A DNA stretch of 26,695 bases from DATARH01 sp036264235 (GTDB taxonomy: Bacteria > Pseudomonadota > Alphaproteobacteria > ATCC43930 > CGMCC-115725), in the NCBI GenBank assembly GCA_036264235.1, contig DATARH010000081.1, forward strand, positions 1 to 26,695. The letters are read 5' to 3'. Positions 6,812 through 14,961 of the stretch are shown piece after piece (positions within the stretch are counted from its first letter, which is position 1; every line of letters starts with the position of its first letter). Under the pieces are notes generated by a model, which was not told the DNA's origin, searched no databases, and saw nothing but the letters and a program-made list of their open reading frames with translations. Both the position numbers and the translations under genes were made by a program.

Positions 6812-7651
6812 TCACTCGGGCAGCGCCCGAGCCAGCGCGCAGAATTCCATCACCGACAGCTCCTCGGCGCGCGCCGTTCCCGAAATGCCGGTGGCGGCGA
6901 GCAGCGTCTCGACCGGCACCCCCAGTGCCTTCAGGCTCGAGCGCAGCATCTTGCGACGCTGACCGAACGCGGCAGCGGTCACCCGCTCCAACGTGACCTT
7001 GTCGGCTGGTGCTCGTGGTGACACCAGCGGTGTCAGTGACACGACACTCGATTTCACCTTCGGCGGAGGCGTGAAGGCGCGCGCCGGCACATCGAACAGG
7101 ATTTTCGGTTCGGCCAGCCACTGCACAATAACCGACAGTCGGCCATAAGCCGAGCTGCGTGGCGCCGCGACCATCCGCTCGGCGACCTCGCGCTGAAACA
7201 TCAGGGTCAGGCTGTCGTACTCCTGCACCCGGTCAAGCCAACGCAACAGCAGCGCGGTGGCGATGTTGTACGGCAGATTGGCGACGATCTTCCGCGGTGC
7301 CGGCGCCAGTGACGTGGGGTCGAGATCGAGCGCGTCGCCTTCAACCAGATCGAGCCGGCCGGGATAGGCTTCCGCCAGTTCCGCCAACGCAGCGAGGCAG
7401 CGCGTGTCGCGCTCGATCGCAACGACCCGCCGTGCCCCTTCCGCCAGCAACGCCCGGGTCAGCCCACCGGGCCCGGGGCCGATTTCGATAACGGTGCGAT
7501 CCCCGAGCGTGCCGGCGGCGCGGGCGATGCGGCGCGTCAGATTGAGATCGAGCAGGAAATTCTGGCCGAGGCTCTTCCGCGGCGCGATGCCGTGCCGGGC
7601 AATGACCTCGCGCAGCGGCGGCAATGCCGCGCGATCGGCGGTGTCGCTCAG
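6812..7651 (-). CDS. rsmA: 16S rRNA (adenine1518-N6/adenine1519-N6)-dimethyltransferase
   Basis: RsmA (KsgA) dimethylates two adjacent adenines in helix 45 of 16S rRNA during 30S maturation, using SAM. Family motifs appear in order: KSLGQNFLLD near the N-terminus, EIGPGPGGLT (SAM motif I), AIERD, GDALDLD, NLPYNI (the catalytic NLPY motif), MFQREVAERM, VPARAFTPPPKV and FGQRRKMLRSSLK. The start is unusual. No ATG lies near the homologous beginning: the best-placed codon is CTG 7651, which overlaps the pdxA stop in CTGA, giving 279 aa beginning with SDTADR. TTG 7624 would give 270 aa. Either fits the family length. It is the last gene of the lpt-surA-pdxA-rsmA run, so coupled translation is expected. 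Confidence 0.95.
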   Translation of the reverse strand: MSDTADRAALPPLREVIARHGIAPRKSLGQNFLLDLNLTRRIARAAGTLGDRTVIEIGPGPGGLTRALLAEGARRVVAIERDTRCLAALAELAEAYPGRLDLVEGDALDLDPTSLAPAPRKIVANLPYNIATALLLRWLDRVQEYDSLTLMFQREVAERMVAAPRSSAYGRLSVIVQWLAEPKILFDVPARAFTPPPKVKSSVVSLTPLVSPRAPADKVTLERVTAAAFGQRRKMLRSSLKALGVPVETLLAATGISGTARAEELSVMEFCALARALPE

Positions 7652-8646
7652 GGTCGGCCGCGCCGCGCCGCCATCTCGGCGGCGAGCCGCAGCGCCGCGA
7701 TCAGGCTGTCCGGCCGCGCCTTGCCTGTGCCGGCGATGTCGAAGCCGGTGCCGTGATCCGGCGAGGTGCGGATCAGCGGCAACCCCAAGGTGACATTGAC
7801 GCCGCCGTCGAAATCGATGGTCTTGATCGGGATCAGCGCCTGGTCGTGATACATGCACAACGCCGCGTCATAGCCGCGCCGCGCCGCGGCGTGGAACATC
7901 GTGTCGGCGGCGAGCGGCCCCCTGGCATCGATGCCGGCCTGGCGCAAGGCGGCGATCGCCGGCGCCACGATGTCGAGGTCCTCGCTCCCGAGGCTGCCGC
8001 CCTCGCCGGCATGCGGGTTCAGCCCGGCCACCGCCAATCGCGGTGCCGCAACGCCGAAATCGCGCTTCAGCGCCGCGTCCGTCACCTGTCCGGCATGGAC
8101 GATTGCGTCCGTCGTCAGCGCCGCGATCGCCTCCTTCAGTGCGAGGTGGATCGTCACCGGCACCACCCGCAACTCCGGGCAAGCCAGCATCATCACCGCC
8201 CCCTCGCGCACCCCCGCCAGTTCGGCGAGGTACTCGGTATGGCCGGGATGGCGGAACCCGGCGCGGTACAGCGCCTCCTTGTTGATCGGGTTGGTGACGA
8301 CCGCCGCCGCCCGGCCGGCCCGTGCGTCGGCGACGGCGGTGTCGATCGCCCGCAGCACCAGCGTCGCGTCCGCGAGGTCCGGCTGCCCCGGCGTAGCCTG
8401 CACCCGCCCGCCGACCGGCAGCACCGGCAGAGCCCTGGGGAACACTGCAACTGCCTCGTCCGCCGCTGCGATCGCCTGCACCGGCACCACCCAGCCGAGG
8501 CGCCCGGCCAGCACCATCAGCCGCTCAGGGTCGTCGATGGCATAGAAGACCGGCACCTTGTCGCCGCGCCGCAGCCACGCCTGCAGCGTGATCTCGCCGC
8601 CGATCCCGGCGGGCTCGCCCATCGTCAGGGCGAGCGGCAGCGTCAT
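7648..8646 (-). CDS. pdxA: 4-hydroxythreonine-4-phosphate dehydrogenase
   Basis: PdxA oxidises 4-phosphohydroxy-L-threonine with NAD in the DXP-dependent pyridoxal phosphate pathway, in the cytoplasm as a metal-dependent dimer. The 332-aa product has LTMGEPAGIGGE at the N-terminus, TNPINKEAL, the first metal-ligand region GHTEYLAEL, GLNPHAGEGG, MYHDQALIPIKTIDF and the C-terminal TLGLPLIRTSPDHGTGFDIAG. These include the three conserved histidine segments that bind the divalent metal. ATG 8646 lies 4 bases after the surA stop, with GTGAGG overlapping that stop as a likely ribosome-binding site. The 3' end overlaps rsmA. The surA-pdxA-rsmA order is widespread in Proteobacteria. Confidence 0.97.
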   Translation of the reverse strand: MTLPLALTMGEPAGIGGEITLQAWLRRGDKVPVFYAIDDPERLMVLAGRLGWVVPVQAIAAADEAVAVFPRALPVLPVGGRVQATPGQPDLADATLVLRAIDTAVADARAGRAAAVVTNPINKEALYRAGFRHPGHTEYLAELAGVREGAVMMLACPELRVVPVTIHLALKEAIAALTTDAIVHAGQVTDAALKRDFGVAAPRLAVAGLNPHAGEGGSLGSEDLDIVAPAIAALRQAGIDARGPLAADTMFHAAARRGYDAALCMYHDQALIPIKTIDFDGGVNVTLGLPLIRTSPDHGTGFDIAGTGKARPDSLIAALRLAAEMAARRGRP

Positions 8647-8650
8647 TGCC

Positions 8651-9976
8651 TCACACCCTCACATCGACATAAGCGGCGCGGCGCAGGTCGCGTATATAGC
8701 GGCGCGCCAGCGTGTCGAGCCGCAGCTTGATCAGCTGCTCGGTCGCTTCTTGCCGCGTCACCTCGCCGGCCGTCTCGGTGCTCTTGTTGCAGATCATAAC
8801 GATGCCGACGCCGTTCTTCTGGACGATCGGCACCGACGCCTCGCCAACCGCCAGCTTCTCGATCAGATTGCGCAATTCCGTCGGCAGCGCACCGGCGCGC
8901 AGCTTGCCCTCGCTCGAATACTGCGGCGCCTTCTCCTTGCCGATCTTCAGCATCGTCGGACAGTCCTTGAAGGCGGGCCGCAGCTTCTCGGCGTCGGCGA
9001 TCGAGGCCCGGCGGACCGTTTCGCTCGCCCCCGCCGGCAACGGCAAAACCACCTGGACGATGTCGTAGATTGTGTCGGAGGCCCCACCACCCCCGCCGCC
9101 GGCATTCCGCCGGTCCAGCACCAGCAGCAGATAGAAGCCGCTGCCCGAGCGGATCGGCGGCGACAGCTCGCCGGGTTTGAGGTTGACCACCGCCTTGCCA
9201 AGCTCCGGCGCCATCTGGTCCGGCCGCACCCAGCCGAGATCGCCGCCGACCGCCGCCGTCGCCGATTGCGAGAATTGCCGCGCCACCTGCGAAAACCGCG
9301 CGCCCTGCCGCATCTGCTCGGTCAGTTTCTCGGCGAGCTTGCGGATCTCGTCCTCCTGGTTGGGATTGTCGACGGCGAGCAGTATCTCGGCGACATGGCT
9401 CTGCGGCTCGGTCGCGTGCTCCTTCATCCGCTTCATCGCGTCGTCGATTTCGTCATCGGAGATTTCGGTACTTTGCGCCGCCTTGCGCCGGACCAGCTTA
9501 GCCCAAATCAGCGATGCTTTGACCTGGTCGACGATCGCGCTGCGATCGACGCCGCGCTGCTTGAGGAATTCGTCGAGTTGGCCGCCTTTCATGTTGTTCT
9601 GCTTCTCGATCTGCTCGAGCGCGGCTTTGATCTCCTCCTCGGTCGCGGTGACGCTCTGCTTCTTGCCCTCCTGCAACTGCAGGCGCTCGTCGATCAGGCT
9701 GCGCAACACCTGCCCGGCGATCCGCTGGCGAACTTCCGGCGTGTCGGGCAGGTTCGACGACACCGCCACCATGTGGATGCGGGAGGCGAGGTCGTAGGCG
9801 GAGATCACCTCGTCGTTGACGACCGCGGCGATCCGCATCTCGCCTTGCGGCCGGTCCGGCGGTGCCGCTTCTGGCGCCGGCGTTGCGGCGGTACGCTGGC
9901 GCGGCGCCGACAGGGCCCCGGCGGAGACGCCGGTCAGCGCGATCAGCAAGAGACACGCAGTACGCAATCGAACCAT
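8651..9976 (-). CDS. surA: Periplasmic peptidyl-prolyl isomerase / outer-membrane protein chaperone SurA
   Basis: SurA binds unfolded beta-barrel proteins in the periplasm and hands them to the BAM complex. I start at ATG 9976, which places a clean signal peptide (MVRLRTACLLLIALTG, cleavage near ALSA) at the N-terminus; the longer frame begins at GTG 9994. The mature protein has the SurA N-domain (AAVVNDEVISAYDL onward). Next is a parvulin domain at about residues 192-290 (VAEILLAV, FSQVARQFS, GGDLGWV, GELSPPI). A six-glycine linker follows, then a second, degenerate parvulin-like region to the C-terminus. An Ala/Pro-rich segment follows the signal. Directly upstream is lptD, a classic SurA client. 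Confidence 0.93.
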   Translation of the reverse strand: MVRLRTACLLLIALTGVSAGALSAPRQRTAATPAPEAAPPDRPQGEMRIAAVVNDEVISAYDLASRIHMVAVSSNLPDTPEVRQRIAGQVLRSLIDERLQLQEGKKQSVTATEEEIKAALEQIEKQNNMKGGQLDEFLKQRGVDRSAIVDQVKASLIWAKLVRRKAAQSTEISDDEIDDAMKRMKEHATEPQSHVAEILLAVDNPNQEDEIRKLAEKLTEQMRQGARFSQVARQFSQSATAAVGGDLGWVRPDQMAPELGKAVVNLKPGELSPPIRSGSGFYLLLVLDRRNAGGGGGGASDTIYDIVQVVLPLPAGASETVRRASIADAEKLRPAFKDCPTMLKIGKEKAPQYSSEGKLRAGALPTELRNLIEKLAVGEASVPIVQKNGVGIVMICNKSTETAGEVTRQEATEQLIKLRLDTLARRYIRDLRRAAYVDVRV

Positions 9977-10028
9977 CGAGCCGTGAACCCCCACAGTCGC
10001 TATCGGGCGCGGAGCCTACACCGAAGCG

Positions 10029-10056
10029 ACAGATTTGTCCCTCCGGTGCGCCGGAG
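10029..10056 (-). other. Double hairpin between lptD and surA
   Basis: Just after the lptD stop on the minus strand, CTCCGG-CGCA-CCGGAG forms a 6-bp GC stem (10041-10056). GACA-AATC-TGTC forms a weaker 4-bp stem (10029-10040) next to it. No T-run follows, so this is unlikely to be a full terminator. It could partially attenuate or protect the lptD mRNA, letting lptD and surA be produced in different amounts. Confidence 0.35.
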
Positions 10057-10061
10057 CATCA

Positions 10062-12401
10062 TTACGGGGTGCCGGTACCGGCGAACGATGCGACCGTGCC
10101 GCCGATCTCGCCGAGGTTCTTGAAGACGACGCTGAACAGCACCGAGACGCCGGGAGTCACGTCGCCGCTGCGAATGCCCGATTGGGTGACCGAGCCGATG
10201 AATGCCATGCACTCGTCCTGATAAATAGCGGACAGCGTGGCATAGAGGCTGGTGTTGTTCGACTGCGGCGTGGCGATGCCGTTGACCAGATTTGTCGAGT
10301 TGGCCAGGTTGATCGTTTCGCTACCGCTCAGCGACCAATACTGGGTCAGCCTTGCCGTCGCGTTGACGGATAGCTGCTCCCGTTTGCCCAACAGCACGGT
10401 CTGCCCGGTCGCCGGGTTGGTTACCACCTGGTTCAACTGCTGCGGCGGGATCAGCAGGAAAGCGGCGCCGACCCGGAAACTTTGCGGCCCGCCATTGACC
10501 GCGACCTCCTGGGTCTTGTTGGCGAGCGTCGCCCTGTCCAGTCGGAAGCGGTAGATCATGTCGAGATAGGAGGCTGGCGACAGCACAACCCGCCCAACAA
10601 CGTCCGACAGACGCTGGTCGGCTCCCGACCCGGGCGGCAGAAACGGGTTCGGCTCGGCGCGATAACTTTGGCCGATCAAAAACCGGTAGCTGCCGCCAGT
10701 ATCGTTATAGAGCCCGCCCTTCAGGCCGTAATCGACCCGCTGGCCGGTATCGAGGATATCATAGCCAGAAAGGCGGTCGGGTCGGAACAGATCGGTGTCG
10801 TGGAGTTCGAAGCCAAGGCTGTCCTCGTCTGGGATCTTGCGCTGATTGCCGCCGGACGGCCCGACATAGACGGCAGTGATCGGCTCGATCAGAGCGTTCA
10901 TGGTCTCGCTGCGGTGGACCAGCGGATAGCTCCATTGCAGCCCGACCTGCGGAAACGCCCGCCCCGCCAGAAAGGTGGTGCGGATCGGGTCGGTCGGCGG
11001 GGCGCCGTTGACCGAGAAATAGGCGCTTGGCAGTTCCGGGTTGGATTTCGGGCTGAGATTATTGATCGAATAAGCGTCGCCGCGCAGGCTGGCGGTGAAT
11101 TTGTACTGGCCGCCGATGCCGTCGCGGAACGTCTTGTCCCACAGGGCGCCCATCGACAGCCGCCGCGTCTGGGTCCCGGTTTCGCGGACAATGTTGAGCA
11201 GGTTCGCATTGAGATGGGTGACCCCGCCCCAGGGATCGGGCTCGCTTTGCCAATTGCGGTTGACCACCGGCAGCACGATCGGCTGGGTCTGGTCCCCCAG
11301 CCCGGGCAGCAGCGGCTGGAAGATGTAGGCATTGACGTCGGTCTCGGCGCGCGGCTGGAAGCCCTCCAGATAAGCGCGGCTGATCAGCGCGTTGAGCAGC
11401 GGGTTGCCGAAGCCGAAGCGCAACAGGTAGGTCTGGTCGGAAGCCCGCTGGATCTGCAACCCGGTGCGATAGGTCGGGTCGAGATCGAGGATTCCGCTGG
11501 CGTTGATATGACCGCGTATTTGGCTGCCGGTATCGGTGACATTGCCACTGCCCAAATTGCTGTAGTTCAGGCTGCCGATCGCATCGAGCTCGCCGTTGCT
11601 GAAACGCTGCCGGTATTCGCTCGCCATGATCGGGCCGGCGCGGGTGGTAATCCGCGGTGACAGCGTCAAATCCTTGTCCGGCCCGAGAACCAGAAAGTAC
11701 GGCACGGTCAAGTGCACACCGAGATTGGTGGAATTGCCGAAGCTCGGGGTCAGAAAGCCGGTTGCACGCTTGACCGATGGATCGGGCTCCGACAGATACG
11801 GGCTGTAGAAGACCGGAATCCCGTCGATGTCGAGCGTGACATCCTGGAATTCGATGATCTTCTGCTCCTTGTCGTGCCGGATCTCGCGTGCCTTGAAATC
11901 CCAGGCCGGCGGCGCGGTCGGATCGTTCTTGCACAGATCACAGGGCGAATAGATCCCGCGGCGCAATTCCAGCACTTTGCCGTTCAGCCGTCGCGCTGTG
12001 TTCGCCGCTAGCCGCGAACGGTCGGCGAGCAGCATGCGGACGTTTTGCGCGAACCCGGTGCCCATCGAGTCGCGCAGCTCCATGAAGTCGCTGAACACGA
12101 CCTCGCCGGTCGGCGTCAGGAGGCTGACATGCCCGGCAGCGGTCACCGTATCGGTGTGCCGGTTGTAGCTGACCGTGTCGGCCAGCAGCACCTGGTCGTT
12201 TTGCGAAATCTCGACATGGCCCTTGGCAATGGTCAGGCCATGCTCATCGTCGTATTGGACCTCGTCGGCCTGGAAGACGACCGGCGCGTTCTTGTTGGTC
12301 TTTTGGCGGTCGCCCTGAAACCCGAGCTGCGCGAAGGCGGCGGCGCCGGCGATGCAGAGCACCAGCGCCGCGGCGATGAAGCCGGCGGCGATCCGTCGCA
12401 T
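10062..12401 (-). CDS. lptD: LPS-assembly outer-membrane protein LptD
   Basis: LptD is the outer-membrane beta-barrel that, with the plug lipoprotein LptE, inserts lipopolysaccharide into the outer leaflet. ATG 12401 gives a good signal peptide (MRRIAAGFIAAALVLCIAG, cleavage near AFAQ); an in-frame ATG at 12449 adds 16 residues. The periplasmic OstA/LptA-like beta-jellyroll follows (FQADEVQYDDEHGLTIAKG, ADTVSYNRHTDTVTAAG). Then comes a CDLC motif, which may form a disulfide. After this is the long barrel, with conserved patches IPVFYSPYL, RATGFLTPSFG, EYRQRFSNGELD and YPLVHRS. Mature strands are aromatic-rich and end in ATLSAIYQDECMAFIGS. About 780 aa is normal for alphaproteobacterial LptD. 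It lies downstream of lptG and upstream of surA. Confidence 0.95.
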   Translation of the reverse strand: MRRIAAGFIAAALVLCIAGAAAFAQLGFQGDRQKTNKNAPVVFQADEVQYDDEHGLTIAKGHVEISQNDQVLLADTVSYNRHTDTVTAAGHVSLLTPTGEVVFSDFMELRDSMGTGFAQNVRMLLADRSRLAANTARRLNGKVLELRRGIYSPCDLCKNDPTAPPAWDFKAREIRHDKEQKIIEFQDVTLDIDGIPVFYSPYLSEPDPSVKRATGFLTPSFGNSTNLGVHLTVPYFLVLGPDKDLTLSPRITTRAGPIMASEYRQRFSNGELDAIGSLNYSNLGSGNVTDTGSQIRGHINASGILDLDPTYRTGLQIQRASDQTYLLRFGFGNPLLNALISRAYLEGFQPRAETDVNAYIFQPLLPGLGDQTQPIVLPVVNRNWQSEPDPWGGVTHLNANLLNIVRETGTQTRRLSMGALWDKTFRDGIGGQYKFTASLRGDAYSINNLSPKSNPELPSAYFSVNGAPPTDPIRTTFLAGRAFPQVGLQWSYPLVHRSETMNALIEPITAVYVGPSGGNQRKIPDEDSLGFELHDTDLFRPDRLSGYDILDTGQRVDYGLKGGLYNDTGGSYRFLIGQSYRAEPNPFLPPGSGADQRLSDVVGRVVLSPASYLDMIYRFRLDRATLANKTQEVAVNGGPQSFRVGAAFLLIPPQQLNQVVTNPATGQTVLLGKREQLSVNATARLTQYWSLSGSETINLANSTNLVNGIATPQSNNTSLYATLSAIYQDECMAFIGSVTQSGIRSGDVTPGVSVLFSVVFKNLGEIGGTVASFAGTGTP

Positions 12402-12462
12402 GCTCTGGCCAGCCGGGTGGAACCCTGCCATCGCCCCTGCCATCGCCATTGGGTTGTCGAAT

Positions 12463-13560
12463 TCAGCCGTCTTCGAGGTGGAGCAGCATCGAGGTGCCGA
12501 AAATCAGACTGACGCCGGTCGGCGTCCATGCCGCCAGCAATACAGGAACCTTGGCGGAGAGGCCCAGGGCAAAGACGACGTCGGACAGAAAGTACAATAG
12601 GAAACCCGCGGCCGCGCCACCCGCGATCATTGCCGTAGCGCCGCCGCGCCGCTGCATTCTGAGGCTGAAGGTTGCCGCTACCAGCACCATCGCACAGAAC
12701 AGAAATGGCCGCGCCAGCAGCACGTTGAAATGCAGCCGATGCCGCTGCGCCGAGAAGCCCGAGGCTTCGAGAAGACCGATAAAGCCGGGCAGCTCCCAGA
12801 ACGACATCGTATCGGGCGAGCCAAGACTTTCCTCGATTTTGCTCGCGGTCAGCTGCGTCGCCAGCTGCAGCTGCGCAAACGGCTCCGGCGGTTGGCCCGG
12901 GCGGAAGCGCTGGCCGTCCTCGATGTCCCAGAAGCCGCCGTGCAGCTGAGCCGAGTGCGCTTCGATTCGTGAGTTGAAGGCGCTCGCGCCGTCGAAGAAA
13001 AACACCGATACGTGCTGCAGTTGCAGGTCCGGCGCGCCGGTCTTCTCGCCATGCATTAGGATCTGCTCGCCCTCGGCATCGCTCTGGCGCAGCCATAAGC
13101 CGCTGTTCGACAGCGTCAGCTGATCCGCCGCTTGCTTCAGGACGCGGGTATCGAGCTTCTCGTATCGTGCCTCCAGGACCGAGGCGATTGGGTTGAAGAT
13201 GGTCACGGCGACGACCCCGGCCAGCAGCGCGACCAGCACCGCCGGCGTCAGGAATTGCCAGACCGACACACCAGAGGCCCGCGCCACAATCAGCTCGTTG
13301 CTGCGGGTCAGCCGCCAGAATGCCAGCATCGTCCCGAACAGGATCGCGAAGGGCATGATTTCCTGCGCGGTGTGCGGCAGCTTGAGTGCCGCCATCTCGA
13401 GCAGGGTACTCCAGTTTGCCTGGACCTTGCTGCCGCCCCGCCGCAGCAATTCCAGGTAATCGAGCAGAAACGTGACCGTCGCCATCGCGGCGAAGACCCC
13501 GCTAAACCATTCGAAGAACTGGCGCGCGATATAGGCCGAGAGTGTCCTAGCGAGCTGCAC
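12463..13560 (-). CDS. lptG: LPS export ABC transporter permease LptG
   Basis: LptG and LptF form the inner-membrane half-transporter pair of the LptB2FG complex, which extracts LPS from the inner membrane and pushes it across the Lpt bridge. It has the YjgP/YjgQ architecture: LSAYIARQF at the N-terminus, transmembrane helices at about residues 10-35, 50-80 and 95-120, and a periplasmic beta-jellyroll of about 150 residues. Three C-terminal helices follow (PFLFCAMVLVAATFSLRMQRRGG onward). I favour GTG 13560, which makes the protein begin QLARTLSAYI as in homologues, with GGGGCGG 6 bases upstream. A TTG start at 13575, directly abutting the lptF stop, is possible. It is coupled with lptF. Confidence 0.93.
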   Translation of the reverse strand: MQLARTLSAYIARQFFEWFSGVFAAMATVTFLLDYLELLRRGGSKVQANWSTLLEMAALKLPHTAQEIMPFAILFGTMLAFWRLTRSNELIVARASGVSVWQFLTPAVLVALLAGVVAVTIFNPIASVLEARYEKLDTRVLKQAADQLTLSNSGLWLRQSDAEGEQILMHGEKTGAPDLQLQHVSVFFFDGASAFNSRIEAHSAQLHGGFWDIEDGQRFRPGQPPEPFAQLQLATQLTASKIEESLGSPDTMSFWELPGFIGLLEASGFSAQRHRLHFNVLLARPFLFCAMVLVAATFSLRMQRRGGATAMIAGGAAAGFLLYFLSDVVFALGLSAKVPVLLAAWTPTGVSLIFGTSMLLHLEDG

Positions 13561-13575
13561 CGACGACCGCCCCAA

Positions 13576-14700
13576 TCAGCGCGCGGCGACCGCCGGGACC
13601 CATGGCCGCCGGAAGCCCAATCGAATGCCGCCCTTCATCAGGATTCCAAACCCGAGCGCCAAGGGCAATAGGTCGATCAAATACATCAACGGGATCGTCT
13701 GGATAAACCGGGCCGCCAGGTTGCGGGCACCGAGATCGAGCGCCTGGAACAGAAAGGCCAGCCCGATCGCCAGCAGCACCCGCTGCAATTGTCCGCGGCG
13801 ATTGAGTTCGCCCGGCAGCAGGCAGGCAAGCGGGATGATGATAAAGCTGAACGCTGATAGGGGTACCAGGAAGCGCTGGTGCAACTCAAGGATGAAGGTG
13901 CGCATGATCATCGGATCGAGGCCGGGCGGCGGGAAGAGCAGGTCGCCGAGGTAGCGCTCCTGCGCCTCCGGAAAGCGGACCTCCGGCGCGTCGCGCATCT
14001 GATCGAGATCGAGTGTGTAGCGGTCGAAGGTCAGGAGCGACAATTTGCCAGTCGTGCGGTCATATTGCTGGCGATCGCCGTTGACCATGACGATCCGCGA
14101 ACCGCCGCCGCTTTCGGCAAAGGCGCCACGTTCCGCGGTTATCGTCACGGGTTTCTGGGGATCGCGGTTATCGTTGACGAGAAGGCCGGTGACCTCGCCC
14201 CGCCGGTCGCGGCCGCCGATGTAGATCGTCAGTTGGTCGGAGATATTGGTGAACGTGCCTTCCTGTAAGAGGCTGGCGACGAACCGGTTGCGGATTTCGA
14301 ACTGCAAGTCCTTGAACTCGCGGTTCGACGCCGGCAGGAAATAGGCCGACATGGCCATCAGCACGAGCGCGGCGAGGCCGGCCAGCACAAACACCGGCTT
14401 TGCCAGGGCCAGCGGCCCGACGCCGGCGGCCCGCATCACCACCAGCTCGCTTTCCGAGGTCAGCCGGTTGAACACGAACAGCACCGCGATAAACCCCCCG
14501 ATCGGCAGCACGATGTCAAGAAAGCGCGGGAGAATCAGGATCGCCAGATATGCGAAGATTTCGAGCGACAGGCCGCGGTTGACGATCAAGTCGACGAGCC
14601 GCAGCGACTGCGCCAGCCACACCGTCACAGTTAGAACGCCGGTCACGAACAGCATGACGCTGAAGGACTGGCGCAGGATATATCGATCGAGGCTCGTCAT
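13576..14700 (-). CDS. lptF: LPS export ABC transporter permease LptF
   Basis: A 374-aa YjgP/YjgQ-family permease and partner of LptG in the LptB2FG LPS extractor. It opens with MTSLDRYILRQSF, a coupling-helix-like start typical of LptF. Transmembrane helices follow (VMLFVTGVLTVTVWLAQSL, IFAYLAILILPRFLDIVLPI). The characteristic LTSESELVVMRAAGV segment, which contacts the LptB ATPase, comes next. A periplasmic jellyroll is in the middle, and the C-terminal helices include FSFIIIPLACLLPGELNRRGQ. ATG 14700 has AGG a few bases upstream. This is the first gene of the minus-strand run lptF-lptG-lptD-surA-pdxA-rsmA. The promoter should lie in the divergent region at 14701-14961. LptB is not in the window. 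Confidence 0.95.
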   Translation of the reverse strand: MTSLDRYILRQSFSVMLFVTGVLTVTVWLAQSLRLVDLIVNRGLSLEIFAYLAILILPRFLDIVLPIGGFIAVLFVFNRLTSESELVVMRAAGVGPLALAKPVFVLAGLAALVLMAMSAYFLPASNREFKDLQFEIRNRFVASLLQEGTFTNISDQLTIYIGGRDRRGEVTGLLVNDNRDPQKPVTITAERGAFAESGGGSRIVMVNGDRQQYDRTTGKLSLLTFDRYTLDLDQMRDAPEVRFPEAQERYLGDLLFPPPGLDPMIMRTFILELHQRFLVPLSAFSFIIIPLACLLPGELNRRGQLQRVLLAIGLAFLFQALDLGARNLAARFIQTIPLMYLIDLLPLALGFGILMKGGIRLGFRRPWVPAVAAR

Positions 14701-14961
14701 TGCCTGCCGATCATAAGACTCGCCGCCACCGTCGGCTATAGCTGCGCCCGACTTTCCCCCGTGTCGGGTTGACCGCTGCCCGTGCCGATCTAATCATCCC
14801 GGACCGGTTCTCGGCTCTTATTTCAAAGCTAGCGGCCGCCTTCGGCAAAGCCCACAAACCGGGCACCCCTCGCGACCGCTCTATAGTGCGCGTCTATAGC
14901 GCGCGACGGCCCCCGCGTTTTGCCGGTAGGCTGTCTCGGTCGAAATTCCAACAGATCTTCG
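14701..14961. promoter_or_regulatory. Divergent intergenic region between lptF and the glycosyltransferase gene
   Basis: This region must carry the promoter of the lptF operon on one strand and of the glycosyltransferase on the other. It contains three CTATAG hexamers (14736-14741, 14881-14886, 14894-14899). The last two are part of an imperfect 13-bp tandem repeat, CTATAGTGCGCGT / CTATAGCGCGCGA. TATAG-type -10 elements are common in alphaproteobacteria, but I could not find well-spaced -35 partners. No convincing gene is seen here. Confidence 0.35.

Noticed and set aside
8558..10123. A 521-codon open frame on the plus strand opposite surA and pdxA
   Set aside because: It is a shadow of the high-GC third-position bias in surA; its translation is His/Arg/Leu-rich and low in motif content, whereas the opposite strand gives unmistakable SurA.
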